Assembly: GCF_010093305.1 (NCBI RefSeq)
Contig: NZ_PDWS01000005.1
Location: 124,001-188,000 of the forward strand
Origin: Pseudoxanthomonas sacheonensis
GTDB taxonomy: Bacteria; Pseudomonadota; Gammaproteobacteria; Xanthomonadales; Xanthomonadaceae
Reading direction: 5' to 3'
DNA length: 64,000 bases
The position numbers were made by a program, and so were the translations under genes. Shown here piece after piece: positions 51,767 through 62,328 of this stretch. The notes beneath the pieces are model-generated. The model was not told where the DNA came from. It did not search any database and saw nothing but the letters and a program-made list of their open reading frames with translations. Every line of letters begins with the position of its first letter. The first letter of the stretch is position 1.

Positions 51767-53680
51767 CTACGCGTCGCTGCCACGCAGTTCGCGTACCCGG
51801 GCTTCCAGTTGTTCCGCGGTGGCGCTCTTGCCGTCGATGGTTTCGCCCGCAACCACCTCGACGTGCGCGCGGAAGCGGCGCGGTACGCGCATGCGGGCCA
51901 TGCGCCCGTCGCGGTGGCTCCACATGCTGGTCCACATGCCTTTGAGCGCCATCGGAACCACCGGCACCGGGCGTTCGTTTTCGCTGGCGCGTTGCAACGC
52001 CTTTTCGACGCCCGATTTGAATGGAGCGATCTCGCCGTCGCGGGTCAGCGCGCCCTCCGGGAAGATGCCTACCAGCTGTCCGTCGGCCAGCGCCGCATCG
52101 ATTTCGTCGAAGGCGCGCTGCATCAATTCCGGGTTCTCGCGCGCGCCGGCGATGGGAATGGCCTTGGCGGTGCGGAAAATCCAGCTCATCACCGGAATGT
52201 TGAAGATCTTGTAGTACATGACGAAGCGCACCGGGCGCGGCACGCTGGCCGACAGGATCAGCGCATCCATGTAGCTGACGTGGTTGCAGACCAGCAATGC
52301 GGCCCCTTCGTCGGGCACGTTCTTCTCGATGCCGTGCAGCCGCAGCTTGTACAGCCCGCGCACCAGCACCCAGCTGAGGAAACGCATCAGGAATTCGGGG
52401 ACGATGGTGAAGATGTAGATGGCCACTACGGCGTTGGCGATGGCCAGGGCCAGAAACAATTGCGGGATGGTCCAGCCCAATACCCGTTGCAGGAAAATGC
52501 CTATCCCTGCCGCGGCCACGATGAACAGCGCGTTCTGGATATTCATGCCGGCGATCACGCGCGACATTTCCTCGCGCGGAGTACGGCTCTGTATGAGCGC
52601 GAACAGCGGCACGACGAAGAAACCGGCGAACAGGCCAATGCCGACCAGGTCGATGACGATGCGCGTGCTTCCCGGCGCCGACAGGAAGCTGTCGAACGTC
52701 AGGCCGCGCAGTGGCGGCAGGCCACTGCGAGCGAAGTAGAGGTCCAGCAGGAAGGCGCTCATGCCCAGCGCGCCCATCGGCACCAAGCCGATTTCCACTG
52801 TCCGCGCCGAGAGTTTTTCGCACAGAAGCGAGCCTATGCCGGTACCTATGGAGAACAGCGCCAGCCCGAAGATGTAGATGGTGGTGTCCTGCGGCAAGGC
52901 GCCCAGGTGCAGCTCTGCATAGGCCGGCAACTGCGAAGTCAGCATGGTGCCGAAGAACCAGAACCACGATACGCCCAGCACGGCATTGCGTACGGCCGGC
53001 TGCTTGCGGGTCAGCCGCCAGATCGCAATGGATTCGGGAATCGGATTCCAGTTGATCTTCAGATCGGGCGCGCCGGCATCCACTTTTGGAATCAACCGCG
53101 ACAACAAGTTGCCGGCGATCGCCAGCAAAATGATCGCAATGGCGGCTACCACCGGCCCGTGCGTGCCGGCCAGCACGAAGATCATTCCGCCAGAGATCAT
53201 GCCCACCAGGATGGCGATCGAGGTGCCCATCTCGACCAGGCCGTTGCCGCCGGTCAGCTCCTCCGGCTTCAGCACCGAGGGCAAGATCGAATATTTCACA
53301 GGCCCGAACAGTGTGGACTGCACCCCGGTGCAGAACAGCGCCACCAGTAGCACGGTCATGTTCTGGGTCAGAAAGCCAACCGCCGCCAACGACATGATGG
53401 CGATTTCCATGGCGGTAGTGATGCGGATCAGGCGCGACTTCTCCAGCTTCTCGGCGAACTGTCCGGCGATGGACGAGAACAGGAAGTACGGCAGGATGAA
53501 AATGGCCGGGGCCAGCATCGCATACAGCGACTTGTCGTCCGCACTGACCGTCATATAACCCAGCAGGCCGATGATGGCCTGCCGGTAGACATTGTCGTTG
53601 AAGGCGCCCAGCGCCTGGACGGCGAAGTAGGGCAGGAAACGCCGCTGTTTCAGTAGGGCGAACTGGCTGTGGCTCGACAT
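51767..53680 (-). CDS. MFS (LplT-like) transporter fused to a PlsC-type acyltransferase
   Basis: This 637-residue fusion has 12 helices of an MFS/LplT-like lysophospholipid flippase in residues about 10-420. A C-terminal 1-acylglycerol-3-phosphate acyltransferase domain follows, with the catalytic CNHVSYMDALIL (H-x4-D), IPIAGARENPEL and the glycerol-phosphate-binding FPEGALTRDGE. The layout equals Aas-LplT systems without the AMP-binding acyl-ACP synthetase domain. It probably brings lysophospholipids in and re-acylates them at the inner membrane. It is a stand-alone gene; the upstream 140 bp before purD hold only promoter-like space. Confidence 0.87.
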   Translation of the reverse strand: MSSHSQFALLKQRRFLPYFAVQALGAFNDNVYRQAIIGLLGYMTVSADDKSLYAMLAPAIFILPYFLFSSIAGQFAEKLEKSRLIRITTAMEIAIMSLAAVGFLTQNMTVLLVALFCTGVQSTLFGPVKYSILPSVLKPEELTGGNGLVEMGTSIAILVGMISGGMIFVLAGTHGPVVAAIAIILLAIAGNLLSRLIPKVDAGAPDLKINWNPIPESIAIWRLTRKQPAVRNAVLGVSWFWFFGTMLTSQLPAYAELHLGALPQDTTIYIFGLALFSIGTGIGSLLCEKLSARTVEIGLVPMGALGMSAFLLDLYFARSGLPPLRGLTFDSFLSAPGSTRIVIDLVGIGLFAGFFVVPLFALIQSRTPREEMSRVIAGMNIQNALFIVAAAGIGIFLQRVLGWTIPQLFLALAIANAVVAIYIFTIVPEFLMRFLSWVLVRGLYKLRLHGIEKNVPDEGAALLVCNHVSYMDALILSASVPRPVRFVMYYKIFNIPVMSWIFRTAKAIPIAGARENPELMQRAFDEIDAALADGQLVGIFPEGALTRDGEIAPFKSGVEKALQRASENERPVPVVPMALKGMWTSMWSHRDGRMARMRVPRRFRAHVEVVAGETIDGKSATAEQLEARVRELRGSDA

Positions 53681-53818
53681 GCGGGCTCCTTGGATGCGCG
53701 GAGACTAGCACTTGCCGTTTGCTTCTCCCACCCAGGGAGCGCGGCATGGCGAAAGTAGAACGATCCGCTACTCGCGGGTCAGTGCGCGCTTACATGGGAG
53801 GTCAAAGCCGGCATCCTC

Positions 53819-55102
53819 TCAGGATTCGCGCGCTATCGCCCGCCAGCCTATGTCGTGGCGGTGGAACTCCCCGTTCCACGAAATCCCGGACACTTCCGCA
53901 TACGCTTTGCGCTGGGCATCGGCCACGGTGTCGCCCAGCGCACATACGCACAGCACGCGGCCGCCGGCGGTCACCACGTGGTCGCCCTCGATGCGGGTGC
54001 CGGCATGGAAGACTTTGGTATCGGCCACGTCGGGTACGTCCCAGCTGTTGATGGCATCGCCCAGGCGCGGCGTATCGGGATAGTTATGCGCCGCCATCAC
54101 CACGCCCAGCGAAGGACGCGGGTCCCAGCGCGCCTCGGTTTCGTGCAGACGCTGGTCGATGGCCGCTTCCACCAGCTCCAGCAGATCGGACTGCAGGCGC
54201 ATCATCACCGGTTGCGTCTCCGGATCGCCGAAGCGCACGTTGAATTCGATCACCTTGGGCGCGCCGGCCGCATCGATCATCAGTCCGGCGTACAGGAAGC
54301 CGGTGAAGGGAATGCCGTCGGCGATCATGCCCTGCACGGTCGGGTTCACCACTTCGCGCATCACCCGCGCATGCACTTCCGGCGTGACCACTGGCGCGGG
54401 CGAATACGCGCCCATGCCGCCGGTGTTGGGGCCGGTGTCGCCGTCGCCCACGCGCTTGTGGTCCTGCGAGGTGGCCATCGGCAAGGCGGTGACGCCGTCG
54501 ACCATGCTGATGAAGCTGGCCTCCTCGCCGTCCAGGAATTCCTCGATCACCACGCGCGCGCCCGCATCGCCGAAGGCGTTGCCCGACAGCATGTCGGTGA
54601 CGGCGGCCTCGGCTTCGGCAAGCGTCATCGCCACGATCACGCCCTTGCCGGCGGCCAGTCCATCGGCCTTGACCACGATGGGCGCGCCTTTGTCGCGGAC
54701 GTAAGCCAGCGCAGGCTCGATCTCGGTGAATACGGAATAGAACGCGGTGGGAATGCCATGCCGGGCCAGGAAATCCTTCGCATACGCCTTGCTGCCTTCC
54801 AACTGCGCCGCCGCCGCGGTGGGCCCGAAGATGCGCAGTCCGGCTTCGCGGAAGCGGTCCACCACGCCGGCCACCAGCGGAATCTCCGGGCCGACCACGG
54901 TGACGTCCACTTTCGCGTTGCGCGCCAGCGTCAGCAGGCCGTCGATGTTGTTCACGGCCACGTTCGCGTTGCGGCATTTGGTTTCGGTCGCGGTGCCGGC
55001 GTTGCCGGGTGCGACGATGACTTCGACGACCCGTTCGGATTGCGCGAGTTTCCATGCCAGGGCGTGTTCGCGGCCGCCTGAGCCTATGACCAGAACTTTC
55101 AT
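53819..55102 (-). CDS. purD: Phosphoribosylamine-glycine ligase
   Basis: This 427-residue ATP-grasp enzyme joins glycine to phosphoribosylamine, the second step of purine synthesis. It starts MKVLVIGSGGREHALAWKLA, and the ATP-grasp parts include VVKADGLAAGKGV and FLDGEEASFISMVDG. TGGMGAYSPAPV and EFNVRFGDPETQ are family signatures. It lies downstream of purH on the same strand, separated by an inverted repeat at 55121-55222. Co-transcription with purH depends on readthrough of that hairpin. Confidence 0.96.
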   Translation of the reverse strand: MKVLVIGSGGREHALAWKLAQSERVVEVIVAPGNAGTATETKCRNANVAVNNIDGLLTLARNAKVDVTVVGPEIPLVAGVVDRFREAGLRIFGPTAAAAQLEGSKAYAKDFLARHGIPTAFYSVFTEIEPALAYVRDKGAPIVVKADGLAAGKGVIVAMTLAEAEAAVTDMLSGNAFGDAGARVVIEEFLDGEEASFISMVDGVTALPMATSQDHKRVGDGDTGPNTGGMGAYSPAPVVTPEVHARVMREVVNPTVQGMIADGIPFTGFLYAGLMIDAAGAPKVIEFNVRFGDPETQPVMMRLQSDLLELVEAAIDQRLHETEARWDPRPSLGVVMAAHNYPDTPRLGDAINSWDVPDVADTKVFHAGTRIEGDHVVTAGGRVLCVCALGDTVADAQRKAYAEVSGISWNGEFHRHDIGWRAIARES

Positions 55103-55120
55103 GCGCGTATCTCCAAAGGT

Positions 55121-55222
55121 CGTCATCCCAGCGAACGCTGGGATCCATGTTGATGTGGCTCTAGTGTACGAACAACGCGAAAATCAAGATCAAAATGGAT
55201 CCCAGCGTTCGCTGGGATGACG
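55121..55222. repeat. Inverted repeat between purH and purD
   Basis: CGTCATCCCAGCGAACGCTGGGATCCAT (55121-55148) and its exact complement (55195-55222) flank a 46-bp spacer. Each arm is itself palindromic. It is a diverged version of the CGTCATCCC family and sits between co-directional pur genes, where it could tune purD level or stabilise the purH mRNA. Confidence 0.9.
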
Positions 55223-55251
55223 TCAGGACGATTTGGGAGACGGCAGGACAA

Positions 55252-56853
55252 TCAGTGCCTGAAGTGCCGCACACCCGTAAACACCATCGCCAACCCATGC
55301 TCGTCCGCTGCAGCGATGACTTCATCGTCGCGCATCGACCCGCCCGGCTGGATCACCGCCTTGATGCCCGCTTCGGCCGCCGCATCGATGCCATCGCGGA
55401 ACGGGAAGAAGGCGTCCGAGGCCATTACCGATCCCGGCACCACCAGGTGCGCATCGGCCGCCTTGATTCCGGCGATGCGCGCCGAATAGACCCGGCTCAT
55501 CTGGCCGGCGCCCACGCCGATGGTGCGATTGTCCTTCGCATAGACGATGGCGTTGGACTTGACGAACTTGGCCACCTTCCAGGCGAACAGCAGATCGGCA
55601 AACTGCGCCTCGCTCGGCGCCAGCTTCGTCACCACCTGCAGTTCGTCGCGCGTCACCACGCGATCGTCGGCAGTCTGCATCAGCATCCCCGAGCCCACGC
55701 GCTTGGTGTCGACGAAACCTTTCGAGGCCGGCGCGAGCGGGATGCGCAACACACGCACGTTGGCCTTTTTCTTCGCGTATTCCAGCGCGCCTTCGTCGTA
55801 ATCCGGCGCGATCAGCACCTCGACGAACTGCCGGTCCAGGATGGCCTTGGCGGTGGCCGCGTCCAGTTTGGTATTGAAGGCGATGATGCCGCCGAAGGCG
55901 CTGGTCGGGTCGGTGGCGTAGGCCAGCTCGTAGGCATCGCCGCAGGCCACGCCCACCGCCACGCCGCACGGATTGGCATGCTTGACGATCACGCAGGCCG
56001 GCGAGTCGAACTGGCGCACGCATTCCCAGGCCGCGTCGCTGTCGGCGATGTTGTTGTAGCTAAGTTCCTTCCCCTGCAGCTGAGTGAAGGTGGCCAGCGA
56101 ACCGGGGGCGGGGTACAGGTCGCGGTAGAACGCGGCCTGCTGGTGCGGGTTCTCGCCGTAGCGAAGATCCATGACTTTGACGAAGCTGCCGTTGGCCTGC
56201 GCCGAGAACGCCGCGCGCGCCGGCACGTCGCGCGACGGATCGTCCACGGCGGAGAGATAGTTGCTGATCGCCGCATCGTACTGCGCCACGCGATTGAAGG
56301 CGGCGACCGAAAGCGCGAAACGAGTTTTGGCCGACAACGCGCCGCCGTTGCCATCCAGCTCTTCCACGATGCCGGCATATTGCGCCGGATCGGTGGCCAC
56401 GGCCACGCGCGCGAAATTCTTGGCGGCAGAACGCAACATCGCCGGCCCGCCGATGTCGATGTTCTCCACTGCGTTCTCCAGCGTGCAGGCAGGATCGGCG
56501 GTGACGGTCTCGAACGGATACAGATTCAGCACCAGCAGATCGATCGGGGCGATGCCGTGTTCGGCCATCACCGCATCGTCGGCGCCGGCGCGCCCCAGCA
56601 GGCCGCCGTGGACCATGGGATGCAGGGTCTTGACCCGGCCGTCCATCATTTCGGGGAAGCCGGTGACTTCGGAGACGTCGCGTACGGCCAGGCCCGCCTC
56701 GCGCAATGCCCTGGCGGTGCCGCCGGTGGACAGAAGCTCCACGTTGCGTGCGGCCAGGGCGGTGGCCAGTTCGACCAGGCCGGTCTTGTCGGAAACGGAC
56801 AGCAGCGCCCGGCTGATTTTCACGGGGACGCCAGGCTTGGAATCGGAAGTCAT
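55252..56853 (-). CDS. purH: Bifunctional AICAR formyltransferase / IMP cyclohydrolase
   Basis: This 533-residue enzyme catalyses the last two steps of IMP synthesis. The IMP cyclohydrolase domain (about 1-200) has [28 protein letters not shown] and [13 protein letters not shown]. The formyltransferase domain has the catalytic Lys-His in [12 protein letters not shown], with [13 protein letters not shown] before it and [13 protein letters not shown] near the end. Full length. It follows fis on the same strand after an 88-bp gap and precedes purD, an order common in Xanthomonadaceae. Confidence 0.96.
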   Translation of the reverse strand: MTSDSKPGVPVKISRALLSVSDKTGLVELATALAARNVELLSTGGTARALREAGLAVRDVSEVTGFPEMMDGRVKTLHPMVHGGLLGRAGADDAVMAEHGIAPIDLLVLNLYPFETVTADPACTLENAVENIDIGGPAMLRSAAKNFARVAVATDPAQYAGIVEELDGNGGALSAKTRFALSVAAFNRVAQYDAAISNYLSAVDDPSRDVPARAAFSAQANGSFVKVMDLRYGENPHQQAAFYRDLYPAPGSLATFTQLQGKELSYNNIADSDAAWECVRQFDSPACVIVKHANPCGVAVGVACGDAYELAYATDPTSAFGGIIAFNTKLDAATAKAILDRQFVEVLIAPDYDEGALEYAKKKANVRVLRIPLAPASKGFVDTKRVGSGMLMQTADDRVVTRDELQVVTKLAPSEAQFADLLFAWKVAKFVKSNAIVYAKDNRTIGVGAGQMSRVYSARIAGIKAADAHLVVPGSVMASDAFFPFRDGIDAAAEAGIKAVIQPGGSMRDDEVIAAADEHGLAMVFTGVRHFRH

Positions 56854-56941
56854 GGGAAGGGCGGTGCGGGAAGGTGGCGCGAATTATAACTTCCGCAGCG
56901 CAGCACCACCGTGCGCGGATGGCCCGGTACGCCACGCGAAC

Positions 56942-57340
<399 letters not shown>

Positions 57341-58285
57341 CTAGCGGAAGTCGAATGAGAACGCCACCACATCGGGGTTCGGTTCATGCAGTTTCAATGC
57401 GATCTGGGCGCTTTGGCCTGGGGCGAGTTCCGTTTGCGTTGCCGCGGCGCCCAGATACTCCTTCGGCGAGAAGGCGCGCGAACCGAGCACGCGGCCATCG
57501 GCATCGGACAGCGACAACAGCAAGACCGGCCAGGCCTGCGGCCAGCGCGCGTCGTTGCGGAAAGTGGCTTGCACGTTCAGGCCGCCCTGGGTTCCCGGAA
57601 TAGGACTCACATCGCGGCTCAGCATCGCGAATGCACCGGGTTGGTGCCAGGCGGGCAGCGAACATCCCATCGCCTTGCACAGGGAAGCGATCATCGGCCT
57701 CCAGTTCGCATCGGCCGCCGGGCGGGCGCGGTCTGCCACCAGCACTTGTACCGCCAATAGAGCCGCCAGCATCACCAGCGCGGCCCATTGCCACTTCGCG
57801 GCACGCGCAGGGATCGGGAGTTGCGCACGCTGCCGGGCAAAGCTGGGTCCCGCGTATTGCGGAATCGTCGATGCCGGTGCGGCGGGCTCTGGCGTTTTCG
57901 TCGCGATTTCATCGGTTGCGGCAGCGGCTGTCTCGATCTGCTCGCGCTCAACCGCAGGCGATGGGTCTTCAGCGTCGCTGACGGGGGATTCGATATCGAC
58001 GATCGCTTCGGCCGCCTCGCTCGGTGCCTCGTTCGTCGTTTCCTGTGCCAGGTGCGCATCGGTTTCCGATGTTGCGTGCGCGGGCGCCGCTTCTTGCAGA
58101 AACCTGGCGAAACTGGGCTGGCTTGCTGCCGACGCACCGCCGGTCGCGGCAACGGCAGCGCCTTTTTTTTCGCGCGGCACGTCGGCACGCAACCGGCCGC
58201 CGCAACGCGGACACATAACGGGCGGCAGATTGGTTTGAGGGTCGGTGACGACCAGATCGCGGCAATGCGGGCAGGAAAAGAACAT
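57341..58285 (-). CDS. Zinc-ribbon, DUF3426-domain membrane protein
   Basis: This 314-residue protein begins MFFSCPHCRDLV with a second pair in PPVMCPRCGGRL (zinc-ribbon of the MJ0042 type). A long acidic, Ala/Glu-rich low-complexity linker (about 45-165) follows, then one membrane helix (WQWAALVMLAALLAVQVLV, about 169-187) and the DUF3426 domain with GCSLPAWHQPGAF and LLLSLSDADGRVLGSRAF. The periplasmic domain lies C-terminal to the helix. Function is unknown. It lies between prmA and fis in conserved order, on the same strand. Confidence 0.85.
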   Translation of the reverse strand: MFFSCPHCRDLVVTDPQTNLPPVMCPRCGGRLRADVPREKKGAAVAATGGASAASQPSFARFLQEAAPAHATSETDAHLAQETTNEAPSEAAEAIVDIESPVSDAEDPSPAVEREQIETAAAATDEIATKTPEPAAPASTIPQYAGPSFARQRAQLPIPARAAKWQWAALVMLAALLAVQVLVADRARPAADANWRPMIASLCKAMGCSLPAWHQPGAFAMLSRDVSPIPGTQGGLNVQATFRNDARWPQAWPVLLLSLSDADGRVLGSRAFSPKEYLGAAATQTELAPGQSAQIALKLHEPNPDVVAFSFDFR

Positions 58286-58327
58286 GCGGCTATTCAAGCA
58301 TGGGAGAGCGACTACAAGAAGCGGACT

Positions 58328-58439
58328 GTAGGAGCGGGCCCTGCCCGCGAGCTCTTGGTAGGTCGCCGACGAATGCGATACGCCCGGAAAAGCTCGCGGG
58401 CAGGGCCCGCTCCTACACGGGCAGGGCCCGCTCCTGCAG
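58328..58439. repeat. Inverted repeat with an extra half-unit, GTAGGAGCGGGCCC family
   Basis: GTAGGAGCGGGCCCTGCCCGCGAGCT (58328-58353) is answered by its complement ending at 58416, followed at once by another partial copy, GGGCAGGGCCCGCTCCTGCA (58419-58438). The unit fills the gap between prmA and DUF3426, ending 4 bp before the prmA stop. Confidence 0.88.
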
Positions 58440-58443
58440 AGGC

Positions 58444-59361
58444 TCAGCGCCGCACGCCCTCGATGCGCATCCAGTCGCCTTCCTGGTCGGTGGTCAGCCG
58501 GTCGAACCAGGGGGCGTAGCGGGCCAGCAGCTCGCCTTCTTGCCCTTGCAGGATTCCCGACAGCGCGATGCGCCCGCCGGGCGCGACGCGTTTGGCCAGC
58601 GTCTCGGCCAGGGTGTCCAGGGCCGAAGCGAGGATGTTGGCGACCACGACCGGATAAGTGGCTGGCGGTTCGTTCTGCGGCAGGTATACCGCCAGCCGCT
58701 CGCCCACGCCATTGCGTTCGGCGTTGTCGAAACTGGCGGTCAGCGCCTGCGGGTCGTTGTCCACGCCAACGGCGTTGGCGGCGCCCAACTTGAGCGCGGC
58801 CAGGGCGAGGATGCCCGAGCCGCAGCCGAAATCGAGCACGCTCGCGCCCTTCAGTTCCCCTTCGCCCGCCAGCCGGTCCAGCCAGCGCAGGCACAGCGCG
58901 GTGGTGGGATGGGTGCCGGAGCCGAAGGCCAGACCCGGGTCCAGCCGTACGACTGCCGCATCGGCGCTGTCGGCTTCATCGGGAAGCGCTTGATTCCACG
59001 GCACGATGAAGGTGCGCGTACCGAAACGCAGCGGCACGTACTGGTCCATCCAGGCGCGCTCCCAATCCTGGTCCTCCACGCTGCGGAAGCTGGCGTTGGA
59101 CCAGTCCAGGCCGGGATCGAACGATTCCAGCGCAGCCAACAGCGCCAGCGCGTTGGTCTCCGCGGGAAACAACGCGGTCAGCACCAGCGCATGCCACAGC
59201 GGCGTCTGGCCTACGCCGGGTTCGAGGATCGCGTGTTCGTTGCTGGTGTCGGCATCGGCGTCCAGCAGGGTGACCGATAGCGCACCGACGTCCTCCAGCG
59301 CGTTTTCGTAGCGCGGCTGGTCGGATTCGCTGCAGCGTAGGGAAAGTTCCAGATAAGGCAT
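58444..59361 (-). CDS. prmA: Ribosomal protein L11 methyltransferase
   Basis: This 305-residue SAM-dependent enzyme trimethylates ribosomal protein L11. The N-terminal substrate domain contains [15 protein letters not shown]. The methyltransferase core has [40 protein letters not shown] and the NPPY-like [14 protein letters not shown]. Full length with the ATG at 59361. It lies in the aroQ-acc-prmA-DUF3426-fis series. Two oppositely oriented genes now separate it from accC. Confidence 0.95.
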   Translation of the reverse strand: MPYLELSLRCSESDQPRYENALEDVGALSVTLLDADADTSNEHAILEPGVGQTPLWHALVLTALFPAETNALALLAALESFDPGLDWSNASFRSVEDQDWERAWMDQYVPLRFGTRTFIVPWNQALPDEADSADAAVVRLDPGLAFGSGTHPTTALCLRWLDRLAGEGELKGASVLDFGCGSGILALAALKLGAANAVGVDNDPQALTASFDNAERNGVGERLAVYLPQNEPPATYPVVVANILASALDTLAETLAKRVAPGGRIALSGILQGQEGELLARYAPWFDRLTTDQEGDWMRIEGVRR

Positions 59362-59589
59362 GTTGCCGCTCGGTCGAAGAAAGCTGGGGGAAAGCAGCGC
59401 GCCCGATTCAGAAAACCGCAGGAACCGGCCGCGCCATGGGGCGGGAAGTCTGCATTAGACTACGGTGCGGCCCCCGAATTGTCGTGCGTCGGTTCCGGCC
59501 GGCGATTCGCATCGAGGCTAAAGACGCGGCCGCTCCCTCCCTCAGATCGTCATGGTCCGCCTAGCGAAAATGGTCAGCCAGCAGTCCTA

Positions 59590-60510
59590 ATGCTCACGTT
59601 GAAAACAAAATCCGTGTTCTTGCTGCTTGCAGTCGCTGGACTGTCGGTCGCCGTGGCGTGGAATCGCGGCATGGTGGATTCGGCCGGCGTGAGCCCGCGC
59701 GTTGGAAGCGAAGCGGGTGGCATGGCGACCGCCGCTGCGGCTTCGCACGAGGGTTCCGATTACGTTCCAAAATCCCCGAGCGATTCGCGTGTGGATTTCG
59801 AAGGCGCCAGCGATCTTTACGCCTATGTGCAGGGGCTGCGCGCGTTAGAAGCAGCGGGAGACGCGGAAGCCTTGTGGAAGGTAAGCCGCGTGCTGGATTA
59901 CTGCGCCGCTTACGCGGCCAATCCGGCCGGGTATGCCGCCGATACCCGGGCGATCTCGGAATTGAAGGGCACCTCGACTGCGGCGATGGCGGCTGCGCGC
60001 GACCGCATCGGCCAGCGTTGCGCGCGTTTCGTCCCCGCCGACGGTTTTTCCTTGTCGTCTTTGCGCGCCAAACGGTTCGACGCCGCGCGTGCGGGCAGTC
60101 TGGCCGCCGAGGCGGCGTTGTTGGCGATGGGCGAGCCCCTGTCCGACAGCAACGAATACAAACAGGATCTGGTGGAACGCGTACGCCGTTCCGGCAATCC
60201 TGAGGCCTACGTCGCGATTTCGCCCGCCATGGGCATCGCGGGGAGCGGCCAGGAAGCTTATTTGGGCAGAATTTCGGGTACGCAGTACTCCGAGCTCGCC
60301 TGGTTGCTGGCGGCATGCCGCCTTGGCAACGATTGCAGCCCCGGCGGCGTATTGATGACGTCGTATTGCGCCAACGGCGGGATCTGTTCGCGCGACAGCT
60401 CCCAGGATTTCTACGCGTTCGTTCTCGATGCCGGCGTGCCCAGGCAAGGAGCGGACAATTTGAACGGAATGGTGGATAGCCTCATGTCAGGTATTGGAGT
60501 TGCGAAATGA
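59590..60510 (+). CDS. Hypothetical secreted or membrane-anchored protein
   Basis: This 306-residue protein has an N-terminal hydrophobic segment (SVFLLLAVAGLSVAVAW, about 8-24), either a signal peptide or an anchor, then a mostly helical, Ala-rich domain. Six cysteines (in VLDYCAAY, IGQRCARF, ACRLGNDCSP, TSYCANGGICSR) suggest disulfides in the periplasm. No family is recognised. It overlaps the next gene by 4 nt and runs opposite to the conserved block around it. The ATG at 59590 is the only start that places the hydrophobic segment at the N-terminus. Confidence 0.7.
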   Translation: MLTLKTKSVFLLLAVAGLSVAVAWNRGMVDSAGVSPRVGSEAGGMATAAAASHEGSDYVPKSPSDSRVDFEGASDLYAYVQGLRALEAAGDAEALWKVSRVLDYCAAYAANPAGYAADTRAISELKGTSTAAMAAARDRIGQRCARFVPADGFSLSSLRAKRFDAARAGSLAAEAALLAMGEPLSDSNEYKQDLVERVRRSGNPEAYVAISPAMGIAGSGQEAYLGRISGTQYSELAWLLAACRLGNDCSPGGVLMTSYCANGGICSRDSSQDFYAFVLDAGVPRQGADNLNGMVDSLMSGIGVAK

Positions 60511-60866
60511 CTCACAAGCGCTTTGCGCAAAAAGCGAAGAAAGGATTCTGGATACTTCTGTTCGTGGCCTATGCCGCGCTGGCGGCGGGCGTGGTGATCG
60601 AAACCACCAGGCCGGAGTTCCGCGGGCTGACGCAGATCTCGGTGATTTCGGTGGATTCGGCCGAAGAAACCAGGAGCAAGGGCGCCAGTCAGGTGGCGGC
60701 CGTCTATCGCGCCACCAGCGGCGTGCCTTTCTCCTCGCTGCCGCCCGGCAGCACTTTCAAGATCGTGTGGCCCGACGGTTCGTCGGAAACCATCGTGGTG
60801 GGCAGTCCTCTGTCGAGCATCGCCGCACGGCCGCTCAAGGGCACGCAGCAGCCGCCTTCGGAATAA
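60507..60866 (+). CDS. Hypothetical protein coupled to the preceding gene
   Basis: This 119-residue protein has a basic N-terminus (MTHKRFAQKAKKG), one helix (FWILLFVAYAALAAGVVIE, about 14-32) and a small extracytoplasmic domain with beta-like segments (TFKIVWPDGSSETIVVGSP). No family is recognised. ATGA coupling to the 59590 gene implies the two act together, perhaps as an envelope complex. It converges on accC. Confidence 0.65.
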   Translation: MTHKRFAQKAKKGFWILLFVAYAALAAGVVIETTRPEFRGLTQISVISVDSAEETRSKGASQVAAVYRATSGVPFSSLPPGSTFKIVWPDGSSETIVVGSPLSSIAARPLKGTQQPPSE

Positions 60867-60936
60867 AAACCGGGGCGGGCGGCCTCTTTCGCGCCAAGAC
60901 TGACGATACGAAGAGTCATTGGCGGCGCAGCAAGAT

Positions 60937-60956
60937 CGGGCCGGCATCCGGCCCGG
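60937..60956 (-). terminator. Hairpin downstream of accC, possible terminator
   Basis: CCGGGCCGG-AT-GCCGGCCCG folds into a strong stem immediately past the accC stop on the minus strand, but only GATCTTG follows, so the T-tract is weak. Confidence 0.45.
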
Positions 60957-60960
60957 TCTC

Positions 60961-62328
60961 CTACACCAGCGCGATCGATTTGTTCTTGCGCTCCGCCAGC
61001 CGTTTTTCCAGGTAGTGGATGTTCTGCGCGCCGGCCTGGAAGCCGGTGTCGCGCATGATCGACTGCTGCAGCGGAATATTGGTCTTGATGCCGTCCACCA
61101 CCATCTCGCTCAGCGCCACGCGCATGCGGGCGATGGCGGTTTCGCGGTCGGGACCGTGCACGATCAGCTTGCCGATCATGGAGTCGTAATTGGGCGGCAC
61201 GCGATAGCCGGTGTAGATGTGCGTGTCCACGCGCACGCCCGGGCCGCCCGGCGGATAGAAACCGGAGATCAGACCGGGGCTGGGGGCGAACGTATCGGGG
61301 TCCTCGGCGTTGATGCGGCACTCGATGGCATGGCCGCGCAGCACGATGTCCGATTGCTTGATGGACAGTTTCTGCCCGGCGGCGATCTTCAACTGCTCGC
61401 AGACCAGGTCGATGCCGGTGATGCGCTCGGTGACCGGATGCTCCACCTGGATGCGGGTGTTCATTTCGATGAAGTAGAAGCGGCCGTTCTCGTACAGGAA
61501 TTCGAACGTGCCCGCGCCGCGATAGCCGATGCGGATGCAGGCGTCCACGCAGACCTTGCCGATCTCGTTGCGCTGCTCTTCGCTGATGCCCGGCGCCGGG
61601 GCTTCCTCCACCACTTTCTGATGGCGGCGCTGCATCGAACAGTCGCGCTCGCCCAGATGTACCGCGCCGCCCTGGCCGTCGGCCAGCACCTGGATCTCCA
61701 CATGACGCGGGTTCTCCAGGAATTTCTCCATGTACACCTGGTCGTTGCCGAAGGCGGCCTTGGCTTCGGCCTTGGTGGTGCTGATGGCGCTGTTGAGCGC
61801 GCCTTCGGCATGTACCACGCGCATGCCGCGTCCACCGCCGCCGCCGGCGGCCTTGATGATCACCGGGTAGCCGATTTCGCGCGCGATCTTGGTGTTGGTG
61901 ACGATGTCATCGCCCAACGGACCGCCGGAGCCGGGCACGCACGGCACGCCCGCGGCCTTCATCGCGCGGATCGCTTCCACCTTGTCGCCCATCAGGCGGA
62001 TGGTGTCGGCCTTGGGGCCGATGAAGATGAAACCGGATTGCTCCACGCGCTCGGCGAAATCGGCGTTCTCGCTGAGGAAGCCGTAGCCCGGATGGATGGC
62101 CTGCGCGTCGGTCACCTCGGCGGCCGCGATGATCGCCGGCACGTTGAGGTAGCTTTCGCTGGAAGGCGCAGGGCCTATGCAGACCGATTCATCCGCCATG
62201 GCCACGTGCTTGAGGTTGCGGTCCACGGTGGAATGCACGGCGACCGTGCGGATGCCCATGGTGTGGCAGGCGCGCAGGATGCGCAGCGCGATTTCGCCGC
62301 GATTGGCGATGACGACTTTATCTAGCAT
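60961..62328 (-). CDS. accC: Acetyl-CoA carboxylase, biotin carboxylase subunit
   Basis: This 455-residue ATP-grasp enzyme carboxylates biotin on AccB for malonyl-CoA formation. It starts [20 protein letters not shown] and has the glycine-rich [15 protein letters not shown] and [35 protein letters not shown] supplies metal-binding Glu/Asn residues and the catalytic Arg. Full length. The sequence just upstream of the ATG at 62328 is a repeat end (CCCATTCCC) without a Shine-Dalgarno, so translation initiation may be unusual here. accB lies upstream beyond the inserted four-helix-bundle unit. Confidence 0.96.
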   Translation of the reverse strand: MLDKVVIANRGEIALRILRACHTMGIRTVAVHSTVDRNLKHVAMADESVCIGPAPSSESYLNVPAIIAAAEVTDAQAIHPGYGFLSENADFAERVEQSGFIFIGPKADTIRLMGDKVEAIRAMKAAGVPCVPGSGGPLGDDIVTNTKIAREIGYPVIIKAAGGGGGRGMRVVHAEGALNSAISTTKAEAKAAFGNDQVYMEKFLENPRHVEIQVLADGQGGAVHLGERDCSMQRRHQKVVEEAPAPGISEEQRNEIGKVCVDACIRIGYRGAGTFEFLYENGRFYFIEMNTRIQVEHPVTERITGIDLVCEQLKIAAGQKLSIKQSDIVLRGHAIECRINAEDPDTFAPSPGLISGFYPPGGPGVRVDTHIYTGYRVPPNYDSMIGKLIVHGPDRETAIARMRVALSEMVVDGIKTNIPLQQSIMRDTGFQAGAQNIHYLEKRLAERKNKSIALV

